Shown: positions 1-7,166 of the stretch, in pieces
Layout of the letters: every line of letters starts with the position of its first letter
Numbering within the stretch: the stretch's first letter is position 1
DNA from: Roseitalea sp964606055
GTDB lineage: Bacteria; Pseudomonadota; Alphaproteobacteria; Rhizobiales; Rhizobiaceae
Reading direction: 5' to 3'
Length of the DNA: 11,215 nt
NCBI GenBank assembly: GCA_964606055.1
Contig: CAZSFA010000094.1
Coordinates: forward strand, 1 to 11,215
Translations under genes and position numbers: made by a program
The notes under the pieces: model-generated
What the model was told of the DNA's origin: nothing
Database searches by the model: none
What the model saw: the letters and a program-made list of their open reading frames with translations, nothing else

Positions 1-11
1 CGGACATCGCA

Positions 12-1238
12 ATGACCATCGACGCAAGCGGCATCAACAAGGTCGTGCTCGCCTATTCGGGCGGCCTTGATACCTCGATCATCCTCAAATGGCTGCAGAC
101 GGAACTGGGGGCGGAGGTCGTCACCTTCACCGCCGATCTGGGTCAGGGCGACGAGCTGGAGCCCGCGCGCCGCAAGGCCGAGATGCTCGGCATCAAGGAG
201 ATCTACATCGAGGACGTGCGCGAGGAGTTCGTCCGAGACTTCGTCTTCCCCATGTTCCGCGCCAACACGGTCTATGAGGGCGTCTATCTGCTTGGCACGT
301 CCATTGCGCGGCCGCTGATCTCAAAGCGCCTTGTCGAGATCGCCGCCGAGACCGGAGCCGACGCCGTCGCCCATGGCGCGACCGGCAAGGGCAACGACCA
401 GGTGCGGTTCGAGCTCAGCGCCTACGCGCTCAACCCCGACATCAAGGTCATCGCGCCGTGGCGCGACTGGGAGTTCAAATCCCGCACCGATCTGATCGAG
501 TTTGCCGAAAAGCACCAGATTCCGGTGCCCAAGGACAAGCGCGGCGAAGCGCCGTTCTCTGTCGATGCCAACCTCTTGCACTCCTCGTCCGAAGGAAAGG
601 TGCTCGAAGACCCCTGGGTCGCACCGCCCGAATACGTGCACATGCGCACCGTCTCGCCGATGGACGCGCCGGACACGCCGACCGAGATCGAAATCGCCTT
701 CGAACGCGGCGATGCCGTGGCGATCGACGGCGCACCGATGTCGCCGGCCGCCTTGCTGGCCCGCCTCAACGATCTTGGCCGTGACAACGGCATCGGCCGG
801 CTCGATCTGGTCGAAAACCGCTTCGTCGGCATGAAATCGCGCGGCATCTACGAGACACCCGGCGGCACGATCCTGCTGGCCGCGCATCGCGCGATCGAAT
901 CGGTCACGCTCGATCGCGGCGCCGCCCACCTCAAGGACGAGCTGATGCCGCGCTATGCAGAGCTGATCTACAACGGCTTCTGGTACTCGCCCGAGCGCGA
1001 CATGCTGCAGGCGGCGATCGACCAGAGCCAGGCCCATGTCGAAGGCACCGTTCGGCTGACGCTCTACAAGGGCAATGTCATCGTCACCGGGCGCAAGTCC
1101 GACCAGTCGCTCTATGACGATGCACTCGTCACCTTCGAGGACGATCGCGGCGCCTACGACCAGAAGGACGCGGCCGGCTTCATCCGCCTGAACGCGTTGC
1201 GGTTGCGCACACTGGCGGCACGCAATCGTCGGCGCTAG
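12..1238 (+). CDS. argG: Argininosuccinate synthase
   Basis: This enzyme condenses citrulline and aspartate, using ATP, to form argininosuccinate, the penultimate step of arginine synthesis in the cytosol. The 408-residue product has the usual length for the family. The N-type ATP pyrophosphatase loop SGGLDTS is at residues 16-22. Conserved family segments follow: GTSIARPLI near residue 95, HGATGKGNDQVRFE near 120-133, APFSVDANLLHSSSEG near 180-194, and an intact C-terminal oligomerisation region ending in LRLRTLAARNRRR. The wording is very close to ArgG as I remember it from rhizobial alphaproteobacteria. Only 11 bases upstream are visible, so the promoter and ribosome-binding site cannot be judged. 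The ATG at 12 gives the short polar leader before VVLAYSGG that is expected for the family. The stop codon (TAG, 1236-1238) is followed 36 bases later by the next gene in the same frame. No argC/B/J/F neighbours are present, consistent with a dispersed arginine pathway. Confidence 0.98.
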   Translation: MTIDASGINKVVLAYSGGLDTSIILKWLQTELGAEVVTFTADLGQGDELEPARRKAEMLGIKEIYIEDVREEFVRDFVFPMFRANTVYEGVYLLGTSIARPLISKRLVEIAAETGADAVAHGATGKGNDQVRFELSAYALNPDIKVIAPWRDWEFKSRTDLIEFAEKHQIPVPKDKRGEAPFSVDANLLHSSSEGKVLEDPWVAPPEYVHMRTVSPMDAPDTPTEIEIAFERGDAVAIDGAPMSPAALLARLNDLGRDNGIGRLDLVENRFVGMKSRGIYETPGGTILLAAHRAIESVTLDRGAAHLKDELMPRYAELIYNGFWYSPERDMLQAAIDQSQAHVEGTVRLTLYKGNVIVTGRKSDQSLYDDALVTFEDDRGAYDQKDAAGFIRLNALRLRTLAARNRRR

Positions 1239-1274
1239 ACTGGGCCGGTACCACAAAAAGGGCGCGCCCGGGCC

Positions 1275-2711
1275 GTGATCGACGATCCCGAACAGACCGC
1301 ACCAGTCGCCAAGGCTGCGCCCGACCGGCCCGAACGGGCCAACACGCGATCGCGCCGCACCCGCCAGGCAGGCCGGGCGCTGTTCTTCGGCATCACGATC
1401 GCCGCGTTGGCCGTCGCCGGCACATGGTACTGGATCAGCCGCGAGCGCCCGCCCGACGTTCTGGCGATCGCGACGGGACCGGCGGGTTCGGATTCCTACA
1501 CCCTCATGCGCGAAGCCGCCGAGGTGGTCGAGCGGCATTCGCAGACGCTGCGGCTGGAGATACGCGCAACCCGCGATGCCTCGCAGAACATCGCGCTTCT
1601 CAACGCCAAGCAGATCGACGCCGCCGTCATCCGCAGCGACACGCCGGTTTTCAGCGACATCCGCAGCATTGCCGACCTCTACGCGGACCTGTTTCACATC
1701 ATCGTCCGCGCCGACGCGCCGGCCGCCTCGATCAATGCGATCGCACGCGTCTCGATTTCCATTCCCTACTACGACACCGCCAACTTCCGCTCGTTCTGGG
1801 CGGTTGGCGACCACTACGACCTGCCGATCGCCGATTTCGCCTGGAAGGCCGAACCGTTGCTGCGCGGCATCGAGCGCCTGCTGTCCGGCGATGTCGATGC
1901 GCTGTTTGCCGTGCGCTCGATCCGCGATCGCCAACTGGTGCGCATGTTCGAGGATGCCCAGCTGACCGGGCTGCGCCTGCGCTACATTGCCATCGGGCAG
2001 GCCGAGGCGATTGCCATCAAGCGGCCCTTCCTGACCGCCGCCAGCATTCCCATGGGGGCGTTCACCGGCGCCAATCCGGTGCCTGCCGCCGATACCCAAA
2101 CCCTTGGCGTCTCGCGCGTTCTGGTCACCCGCTCCGATGTCGACGAGCGGCCCGTGCGCGAACTGACCCGCATCCTGTTCGAGCATCGCAAGGACCTGAC
2201 GCTGCGCTTTGCGCTGGCCGCTTCGCTCGCCGCGCCCGATCCGGGCCGCGGCCTGTCGGTGCCCATGCATGACGGCGCGCGCGCCTTCTACGAGCGGGAC
2301 GAACCCAGCTTCGTTCAGGAAAACGCCGAACCGCTGGCGCTGCTGGTCACCGTGCTGACCGTGCTGATCTCCAGCCTGATCGCCGTGCGCAGAGGGTTCG
2401 TCGCCAGCCAGAAGAACCGGGCCGACATCTACAATTACCAGTTGCTCGATATCCAGAAGCGCGCGACCGAAAGCACCGACGGCGCACAGCTTGCCGGCAT
2501 GAAACGCGAAATCAACGCCGTTCTGGAAACCGTCGTGCGCGCGCTCGACACCGATGAAGTGTCGGACGAGGGCTTCCAGTCGTTTTCGCTGTTGTGGGAG
2601 GCGGTGCGGGAGACGATCAACGACCGCATCGCCGAGCTTGACCGCGACAGGAGCGCCAAAGCGCCGCCATCGCCAGGCGTTGCCCTTGGCAGCCGCACGG
2701 ACGCTGCCTAG
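1275..2711 (+). CDS. Membrane-tethered TAXI-family TRAP solute receptor-like protein
   Basis: This is a 478-residue protein of the TAXI (TRAP-associated extracytoplasmic immunogenic) solute-binding family. Residues 1-33 are polar, with a basic patch RSRRTR just before a membrane span at about 34-54. The TAXI domain follows: TGPAGSDSYTLMREAAEVV near 67-85, the VSISIPYYDTANF region near 159-171, and VPMHDGARAFYERDEPSF near 329-346, which corresponds to the usual LHPGA..YY end motif. A second span at about 353-371 is followed by basic residues (VRR), then a charged, probably helical tail at 372-478. Positive-inside charges suggest the N- and C-termini are cytoplasmic and the binding domain is periplasmic. 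Classical TAXI receptors are secreted or lipid-anchored and sit beside a fused DctQM permease; none is seen here. The start is a GTG, the only plausible one after the in-frame argG stop. It has no clear Shine-Dalgarno and lies against the overlapping palindromes GGGCGCGCCC (1260-1269) and GCCCGGGC (1266-1273). The ligand is unknown. The role could be sensing rather than transport. Confidence 0.85.
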   Translation: MIDDPEQTAPVAKAAPDRPERANTRSRRTRQAGRALFFGITIAALAVAGTWYWISRERPPDVLAIATGPAGSDSYTLMREAAEVVERHSQTLRLEIRATRDASQNIALLNAKQIDAAVIRSDTPVFSDIRSIADLYADLFHIIVRADAPAASINAIARVSISIPYYDTANFRSFWAVGDHYDLPIADFAWKAEPLLRGIERLLSGDVDALFAVRSIRDRQLVRMFEDAQLTGLRLRYIAIGQAEAIAIKRPFLTAASIPMGAFTGANPVPAADTQTLGVSRVLVTRSDVDERPVRELTRILFEHRKDLTLRFALAASLAAPDPGRGLSVPMHDGARAFYERDEPSFVQENAEPLALLVTVLTVLISSLIAVRRGFVASQKNRADIYNYQLLDIQKRATESTDGAQLAGMKREINAVLETVVRALDTDEVSDEGFQSFSLLWEAVRETINDRIAELDRDRSAKAPPSPGVALGSRTDAA

Positions 2712-2755
2712 GTGAAGCCATAGCCAATCATCATCGCAGCCACAGGCGGTTCCCC

Positions 2756-4795
2756 ATGACCGAGACAATCAACCCGGCGATCGCAACATGGAGCGGGCCA
2801 CACGGCCTGCCCGACTACAACGCCATCGCCGACACAGACTACGCCGCCGCCATCCGCGCCGGATTTGCGCGCGATCTTGCCGAGGCCGAGGCGATCGCCG
2901 ACCAGGACACCCCGCCGAGCTTCGAGAATACGATCACCGCACTTGAAACGTCCGGCGAGTTGCTGTCCCGCGCGGCCACGCTGTTCTTCACCAAGGCGGG
3001 CAACCACACCAACGACACGCTCCAGGCCACCGAACGGGACCTGTCGCCGGAGTTCGCCCGTCACGCCGGGGAGATTGCCAAGAACCGCAAGCTGTTCGCC
3101 CGGATCGATGCGCTGTGGCGCGATCGCGATTCTCTGGGTTTGACCGGCGAACAACTTCAGGTTCTCAAGCGCTATCACCGCAACTTCGTGCGCCAGGGCG
3201 CTGCGCTGGAAGGTGAGGCGCAGGCCCGGCTGATCGCGCTCAACGAGCGACTGGCTGCGCTGGGCACCCAGTTCGGCCAGAACGTGCTCAAGGACGAGTC
3301 CGATTGGGCGCTGATCATTGACGATGCCAACGATCTCGAAGGCCTTCCCGGTTCGCTGTTGAGCGCGATGGCGTCCGCCGCAGCCGAACGCGGCGCCGAA
3401 GGCAAGCACGCCGTGACGCTGTCGCGGTCAATCGTCGAGCCGTTCCTGACCCATTCCACGCGCCGTGACCTGCGCGAAAAGGCATGGCGCGCCTGGACCG
3501 CGCGCGGCGAAAACGAGGGCGCGACCGACAACCGCGCCATCATCGCCGAAACGCTCAAGCTGCGTGCGCAAAAGGCAGCGCTTCTCGGCTACGACAGTTT
3601 CGCCGCCTTCAAGCTCGAAAACACAATGGCCAAGACGCCGCAGGCGGTCACCGACCTGCTGGAGACCGTCTGGGAAAAGGCGCTGACGACGGCGGCGACC
3701 GAGGCCGACGATATCGCGGCGCTGATGCGCCACAAGGGTGCCAACCATGACGTGGCGCCCTGGGACTGGCGGCACTATGCGGAGACGATCCGCGCCGAGC
3801 GGTTCGATTTCTCCGACGACGCGGTCAAGGCGCACATGCCGCTCGAAGGCATGATCGAGGCCGCCTTCTACGTGGCCGAACGCCTGTTCGGGCTCACCTT
3901 CGCCGAGTTGAAAGGCGTCACCACGCACCATCCCGACACGCGGGTCTGGCAGGTGCGCGACGCGCAGGGCCGCGACATCGCGCTGTTCGTGGGCGACTAC
4001 TTCGCGCGGTCGTCGAAACGCTCGGGCGCGTGGATGAGCGCCATGAGGTCGCAATCGCATCTGAAGGGCGAAACGCCGATCATCACCAACACGATGAACT
4101 TCGCCAAGCCGCCGGCGGGCGAACCGGCCCTTCTGTCGTTCGACGATGCGCGCACGCTGTTCCACGAGTTCGGCCATGCGCTGCACGGCATGCTGTCGGA
4201 CGTGACGTATCCGTCGGTCTCCGGAACGGCGGTGTCGCGCGATTTCGTCGAGCTGCCCTCGCAGCTCTACGAGCACTGGCTCACCGTGCCCGAGGTGCTG
4301 ACCCGGTTTGCGCGCCATCACCAGACCGGCGCGCCGATGCCCGGCGACCTTCTTGAAAAGGTGTTGGCCGCGCGCAACTTCGACGCCGGCCGCGAGGCCC
4401 TCGAATACACGTCGAGCGCGCTGGTCGACATGGCTCATCACGATGGCGCGCAAGCCGCCGACGATCCGGTCGCAGCCGAAAGCAAGACGCTCGAAGACCT
4501 CCAAATGCCCGACGCGGTGGCCATGCGGCACCGGTCAACGCATTTCCAGCACATCTTCTCGGGCGACTACTACGCCGCCGGCTACTATTCCTACATGTGG
4601 TCGGAAGTGCTGGACGCCGACGCGTTCGCCGCATTCGAGGATGCCGGCGATCCGTTCGACGCCGATCTTGCCGATCGGCTGAAGCGGCATGTGCTGTCGG
4701 CGGGCGGCTCGGTCGAGCCCGAGGACGCCTATATCGGCTTCCGCGGCCGATTGCCGTCGCCCGATGCAATGCTGGAAAAGCGCGGTTTGGCATAG
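2756..4795 (+). CDS. dcp: M3 family zinc metallopeptidase, peptidyl-dipeptidase Dcp type
   Basis: This is a cytosolic thimet-oligopeptidase-family enzyme that degrades short peptides, probably releasing C-terminal dipeptides. Its 679 residues match the family length (E. coli Dcp is about 680). The zinc site is complete: HEFGH at residues 470-474 (H470 and H474 bind zinc, E471 is catalytic), and E499 within RDFVELPSQ is the third ligand, 25 residues after H474 as in M3 enzymes. The C-terminal substrate region FQHIFSGDYYAAGYYSYMW, rich in the conserved Tyr/His residues, is present. Several segments (MAKTPQAV, PWDWRHYAE, FARHHQTGAPMP, SGT..SRDFVE) resemble Dcp more than OpdA/PrlC. There is no signal peptide. 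An AGGCGG at 2744-2749, six bases before the ATG, is a fair ribosome-binding site. The gene lies 44 bases after the TAXI gene and 85 bases before the M50 protease gene. The exact specificity, dipeptidase versus general oligopeptidase, is not settled by sequence. Confidence 0.88.
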   Translation: MTETINPAIATWSGPHGLPDYNAIADTDYAAAIRAGFARDLAEAEAIADQDTPPSFENTITALETSGELLSRAATLFFTKAGNHTNDTLQATERDLSPEFARHAGEIAKNRKLFARIDALWRDRDSLGLTGEQLQVLKRYHRNFVRQGAALEGEAQARLIALNERLAALGTQFGQNVLKDESDWALIIDDANDLEGLPGSLLSAMASAAAERGAEGKHAVTLSRSIVEPFLTHSTRRDLREKAWRAWTARGENEGATDNRAIIAETLKLRAQKAALLGYDSFAAFKLENTMAKTPQAVTDLLETVWEKALTTAATEADDIAALMRHKGANHDVAPWDWRHYAETIRAERFDFSDDAVKAHMPLEGMIEAAFYVAERLFGLTFAELKGVTTHHPDTRVWQVRDAQGRDIALFVGDYFARSSKRSGAWMSAMRSQSHLKGETPIITNTMNFAKPPAGEPALLSFDDARTLFHEFGHALHGMLSDVTYPSVSGTAVSRDFVELPSQLYEHWLTVPEVLTRFARHHQTGAPMPGDLLEKVLAARNFDAGREALEYTSSALVDMAHHDGAQAADDPVAAESKTLEDLQMPDAVAMRHRSTHFQHIFSGDYYAAGYYSYMWSEVLDADAFAAFEDAGDPFDADLADRLKRHVLSAGGSVEPEDAYIGFRGRLPSPDAMLEKRGLA

Positions 4796-4880
4796 TAAGC
4801 CACCGCAAAAAGGTCAGGGCTTGGGCGCACTCTCCATGGTCCGGGTGGCGCCGGCCCCTCGCTGGTCGGGGTAATTCATC

Positions 4881-5969
4881 ATGCAATGGTCCTTCTCGAT
4901 CGGGACCGTGGCGGGAAGTCAGATCCGCATCCATCTGACGTTCTTCCTGCTGCTGGCTTGGATCGGGCTTGTTTATCTGCGTTCGGGAGGCATCCCGGCG
5001 GCGCTGGAAGGCATTGCGTTCATCATCGCGGTGTTTGCCTGCGTCGTGCTGCACGAACTGGGCCATGCGATCGCCGCCCGCCGGTACGGCATTGCAACGC
5101 CCCGCATCACCCTTCTGCCGATCGGCGGCGTCGCCGAACTCGAGCGGATGCCGGAAAAGCCGCTGCACGAGATCATCGTCGCGCTGGCCGGGCCGGCGGT
5201 CAATCTGGTCATCGCCGCGGTGCTGATCCTCGTTCTGGGCGCGACGGTCGACATGTCGACGGCCAGCGCCATCGAAGACCCCGGCGCCGGGTTTCTGGCG
5301 CGGCTCGCCGCCGTCAACGTCATTCTGGTGGCCTTCAACCTCCTGCCGGCCTTCCCGATGGATGGCGGCCGCGTGCTGCGCGCGCTGCTGGCGACCCGCT
5401 ATTCGCGGGTCAAGGCCACGCAGATCGCCGCGCGCGTCGGGCAACTGGCCGCGCTGGTCTTCGGGTTCGTCGGGCTTGTCGTCGCCAATCCCTTGCTCGT
5501 CTTCGTTGCGATCTTCGTCTACATCGCCGCCACCGCCGAAGCGCAGGCGACAGGCGTTGCCGATCTCGCCCGTTCGCTGACAGTGCGCGACGGCATGATC
5601 ACCCAATACGAGGCGCTCGGTCCGGGCGCTCGGCTCGGTCAGGCCGCGGACCTTCTGCTTCTGACAACGCAGCGCGAGTTTCCCGTTCTGGACAATGAGG
5701 GCGCCATGGTCGGCGTGTTGACGGCCCGCGATCTGGTCGCCGGTCTCGACGAGGCCGGCCGCGAAGGCCCCGTCAGCGCCTATATGAACCGCGATGTACC
5801 GGTCATGCGCGAGGACGAAACGCTCTATGGCGCACTTGAGCACATCCAGCGCCATCGCCGCCCGGCCGTTGCCGTGATGGGCCGCGACGGCGCGCTGGCC
5901 GGTTACGTGACTGGCGAGAACATCAGCGAACTGATGATGATCGAGGAAGCGCTGTCCGAAGACCGGTGA
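4881..5969 (+). CDS. Site-2 protease family (M50) integral membrane zinc protease with CBS domains
   Basis: This is a 362-residue intramembrane metalloprotease of the S2P/SpoIVFB type with a C-terminal CBS pair. Hydrophobic spans lie at about 18-33, 43-57, 97-120, 141-157 and 186-219. The catalytic motif HELGH is at 58-62 (H58 and H62 bind zinc, E59 is catalytic). The third ligand is D161 in NLLPAFPMDGGR at 153-164, and the family GPAVN motif is at 104-108. Residues from about 237 to 350 form two CBS repeats (REFPVLDNEGAMVGVLTARDL near 265-284 and RPAVAVMGRDGALAGYVTGE near 327-346). CBS repeats commonly bind adenine nucleotides and could gate the protease by energy state. Such proteins usually cut membrane-bound anti-sigma factors or other transmembrane substrates; no candidate substrate gene is adjacent. 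GGGG at 4868-4871, nine bases upstream of the ATG, can serve as ribosome-binding site. The physiological substrate is unknown. Confidence 0.92.
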   Translation: MQWSFSIGTVAGSQIRIHLTFFLLLAWIGLVYLRSGGIPAALEGIAFIIAVFACVVLHELGHAIAARRYGIATPRITLLPIGGVAELERMPEKPLHEIIVALAGPAVNLVIAAVLILVLGATVDMSTASAIEDPGAGFLARLAAVNVILVAFNLLPAFPMDGGRVLRALLATRYSRVKATQIAARVGQLAALVFGFVGLVVANPLLVFVAIFVYIAATAEAQATGVADLARSLTVRDGMITQYEALGPGARLGQAADLLLLTTQREFPVLDNEGAMVGVLTARDLVAGLDEAGREGPVSAYMNRDVPVMREDETLYGALEHIQRHRRPAVAVMGRDGALAGYVTGENISELMMIEEALSEDR

Positions 5970-5982
5970 GATTTGCCGCATC

Positions 5983-6537
5983 ATGCCCTATCTGGAGGGC
6001 ATGACCGGTCAGCTCGATCCGCGCTTTTCGCGCACCAGACCCAAGGGTGACACGCACAGCCGCGACGTGTGCGACCATTGCGGCTTTGTCTCCTATGACA
6101 ATCCGCGCATCGTCGTCGGCTCGGTCGTCAGCCACCGGAACCGTGTGCTCCTGTGTCGCCGCGCGATCCGGCCGCGCTATGGGTTCTGGACCGTGCCGGC
6201 CGGCTATCTCGAACAGGGCGAGACGCCGGAGGAGGGCGCGCGCCGCGAGGCCCGCGAGGAGGCCAATGCCGATCTTCACCTGGACGGTCTTCTGGCGGTC
6301 TATACGGTCAGGCGGTTGAGCCAGGTGCAGCTGATCTATCGTGCGACGCTGCCCGACGGACGCTTCTCGGCCGGCGAGGAAACCCTGGAAACCGCCCTTT
6401 TCGCCTGGGACGCGATCCCCTGGGATGACCTGGCCTTTCCGACCGTGCGCTGGATGCTGCGCCATCAACGCGCATGGCTGGACGGCGCCGGCACAGCGCC
6501 GTTCACCAATCCCGATGGCGAAACCGCCAGCTTCTGA
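5983..6537 (+). CDS. NUDIX hydrolase with N-terminal CxxC zinc-ribbon-like motif
   Basis: This is a soluble pyrophosphohydrolase that splits a nucleoside diphosphate linked to another moiety. ADP-ribose or NADH-like substrates are plausible but not shown. The product is 184 residues from this ATG. A CDHC motif at 30-33, followed by GFVSYDNPRIVVG, resembles the zinc-ribbon lead-in of the NudC-like/ADP-ribose pyrophosphatase group, but only one Cys pair is present. The Nudix box runs from G74 through E80 to R88-E89 and E92-E93, giving all the metal-binding glutamates. Asparagine (N95) replaces the usual glycine near its end. A second in-frame ATG at 6001 would give MTGQLDPRFSR and a 178-residue protein. 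GGAGGG at 5994-5999 is too close to it for a standard site, and GGTGAG at 5965-5970 is rather far from 5983, so the start is undecided. The gene begins 13 bases after the M50 gene, so cotranscription is likely. Confidence 0.9.
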   Translation: MPYLEGMTGQLDPRFSRTRPKGDTHSRDVCDHCGFVSYDNPRIVVGSVVSHRNRVLLCRRAIRPRYGFWTVPAGYLEQGETPEEGARREAREEANADLHLDGLLAVYTVRRLSQVQLIYRATLPDGRFSAGEETLETALFAWDAIPWDDLAFPTVRWMLRHQRAWLDGAGTAPFTNPDGETASF

Positions 6538-6603
6538 TCAGGCGTCAGACCCTGTCAGGAGCGCATGTCGGCGCTTGATCTGCCGCAAGGTGGCCGACCG
6601 GGC

Positions 6604-6628
6604 GGTCTGCGATTGCGATGGGCAGACC
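6604..6628. repeat. Perfect 7-bp inverted repeat (possible operator or mRNA hairpin)
   Basis: GGTCTGC (6604-6610) is separated by 11 bases from its exact reverse complement GCAGACC (6622-6628). It lies in the roughly 107-base gap between the NUDIX gene and the ClbS-like gene, ending 16 bases before the chosen ATG and just 5' of its GGGAG ribosome-binding site. It could be a dyad bound by a regulator or a leader hairpin in the mRNA. There is no U-tract, so it is a poor terminator. In GC-rich DNA a 7-bp dyad can arise by chance, so the function is unproven. Confidence 0.4.
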
Positions 6629-6633
6629 TTCAT

Positions 6634-6638
6634 GGGAG
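6634..6638 (+). promoter_or_regulatory. Shine-Dalgarno site deciding the start of the ClbS-like gene
   Basis: GGGAG sits six bases before the ATG at 6645. The alternative in-frame ATG at 6618 lies inside the loop of the 6604-6628 inverted repeat and has no purine-rich site at the right distance. This favours 6645 as the start and agrees with the usual short N-terminus of the family (MPAATNKADLL). Confidence 0.65.
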
Positions 6639-6644
6639 CCCGCC

Positions 6645-7151
6645 ATGCCCGCCGCCACCAACAAGGCCGACCTGCTCGCCGCATTCGACACCGAACTGGC
6701 CAAGCTCAGAAAGACGCTCGCAACGATCGACGAGACCAGCGCGCAGGCCGCAACCGGCGACGACGACACCACCATCAAGGGGATCATCGCGCACCGCATT
6801 CACTGGATCGGCCTGTTCTTTGACTGGTATGAAACGGGCAGGAAAGGCGAGACGGTGCACGTGCCGGCCAAGGGCTACAAGTGGAACCAGCTCAAGGACT
6901 ACAACGGGCCGATCTACGCCAGCGGCAATGCGCGGTCATGGGACGATTTGACCGCCGCCTACGATGAAGCCATCGGGCGCCTGCGCGCCTTTCTGGACGC
7001 GCAGGACGACGCCGAACTCTACACGGTCGGTCGCTATGACTGGACGGGCAAATGGGGCGTTGGCCGATGGGCAGAGAGCGCCGGCCCCGCGCATTTCCGC
7101 TCGGCCAACACCTATATCCGCAAGGCGCTGCGCGAACGCGCCAAGGGGTGA
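6645..7151 (+). CDS. ClbS/DfsB family (DUF1706) four-helix-bundle protein
   Basis: This is a 168-residue soluble protein of the ClbS/DfsB family, which has a DinB-like four-helix-bundle fold. ClbS itself protects colibactin producers by opening the cyclopropane warhead, and DfsB is a related protein. Most members in other bacteria have no known substrate. Family landmarks are visible: an N-terminal helix NKADLLAAFDTELAKL (6-21), IKGIIAHRIHWIGLFFDWY at 44-62 with H50 and H53, the characteristic VPAKGYKWNQLKDYN at 73-87, and GRWAESAGPAHFRSANTYIRK at 140-160 with H150. The histidines could form a DinB-like metal or active site, but that is inference. There is no signal peptide. The gene lies about 107 bases after the NUDIX gene, with an inverted repeat in between, so it may have its own regulation. 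It ends 15 bases from the stop of the convergent yciB gene. There is no polyketide or toxin cluster nearby, so a self-resistance role is not supported by the neighbourhood. Confidence 0.88.
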   Translation: MPAATNKADLLAAFDTELAKLRKTLATIDETSAQAATGDDDTTIKGIIAHRIHWIGLFFDWYETGRKGETVHVPAKGYKWNQLKDYNGPIYASGNARSWDDLTAAYDEAIGRLRAFLDAQDDAELYTVGRYDWTGKWGVGRWAESAGPAHFRSANTYIRKALRERAKG

Positions 7152-7166
7152 CGGTCCGCGACCGGT

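Noticed and set aside
321..2768. Very long open frame (about 815 codons) on the minus strand, opposite argG and the TAXI gene
   Set aside because: Its translation is rich in Arg, Gly, His and Asp without any recognisable domain. Both plus-strand genes it shadows are well supported. Long antisense open frames are expected in GC-rich coding DNA.
4796..4880. Searched for a promoter or terminator between dcp and the M50 gene
   Set aside because: Apart from a 4-bp CCCC/GGGG pairing near the ribosome-binding site, I see no hairpin with a T-tract and no convincing -35/-10 pair.
4281..5984. Open frame of about 567 codons on the minus strand, opposite the Dcp end and the M50 protease
   Set aside because: It is compositionally biased (Arg/Asp/Gln-rich) and has no family motifs. 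It lies wholly against convincing genes.
7152..7164. Small hairpin CGGTC-CGC-GACCG between the convergent stops, considered as a bidirectional terminator
   Set aside because: The stem is only 5 bp with no T-run on either side. It is too weak to call a terminator, and the overlapping palindrome GACCGGTC (7160-7167) adds little.
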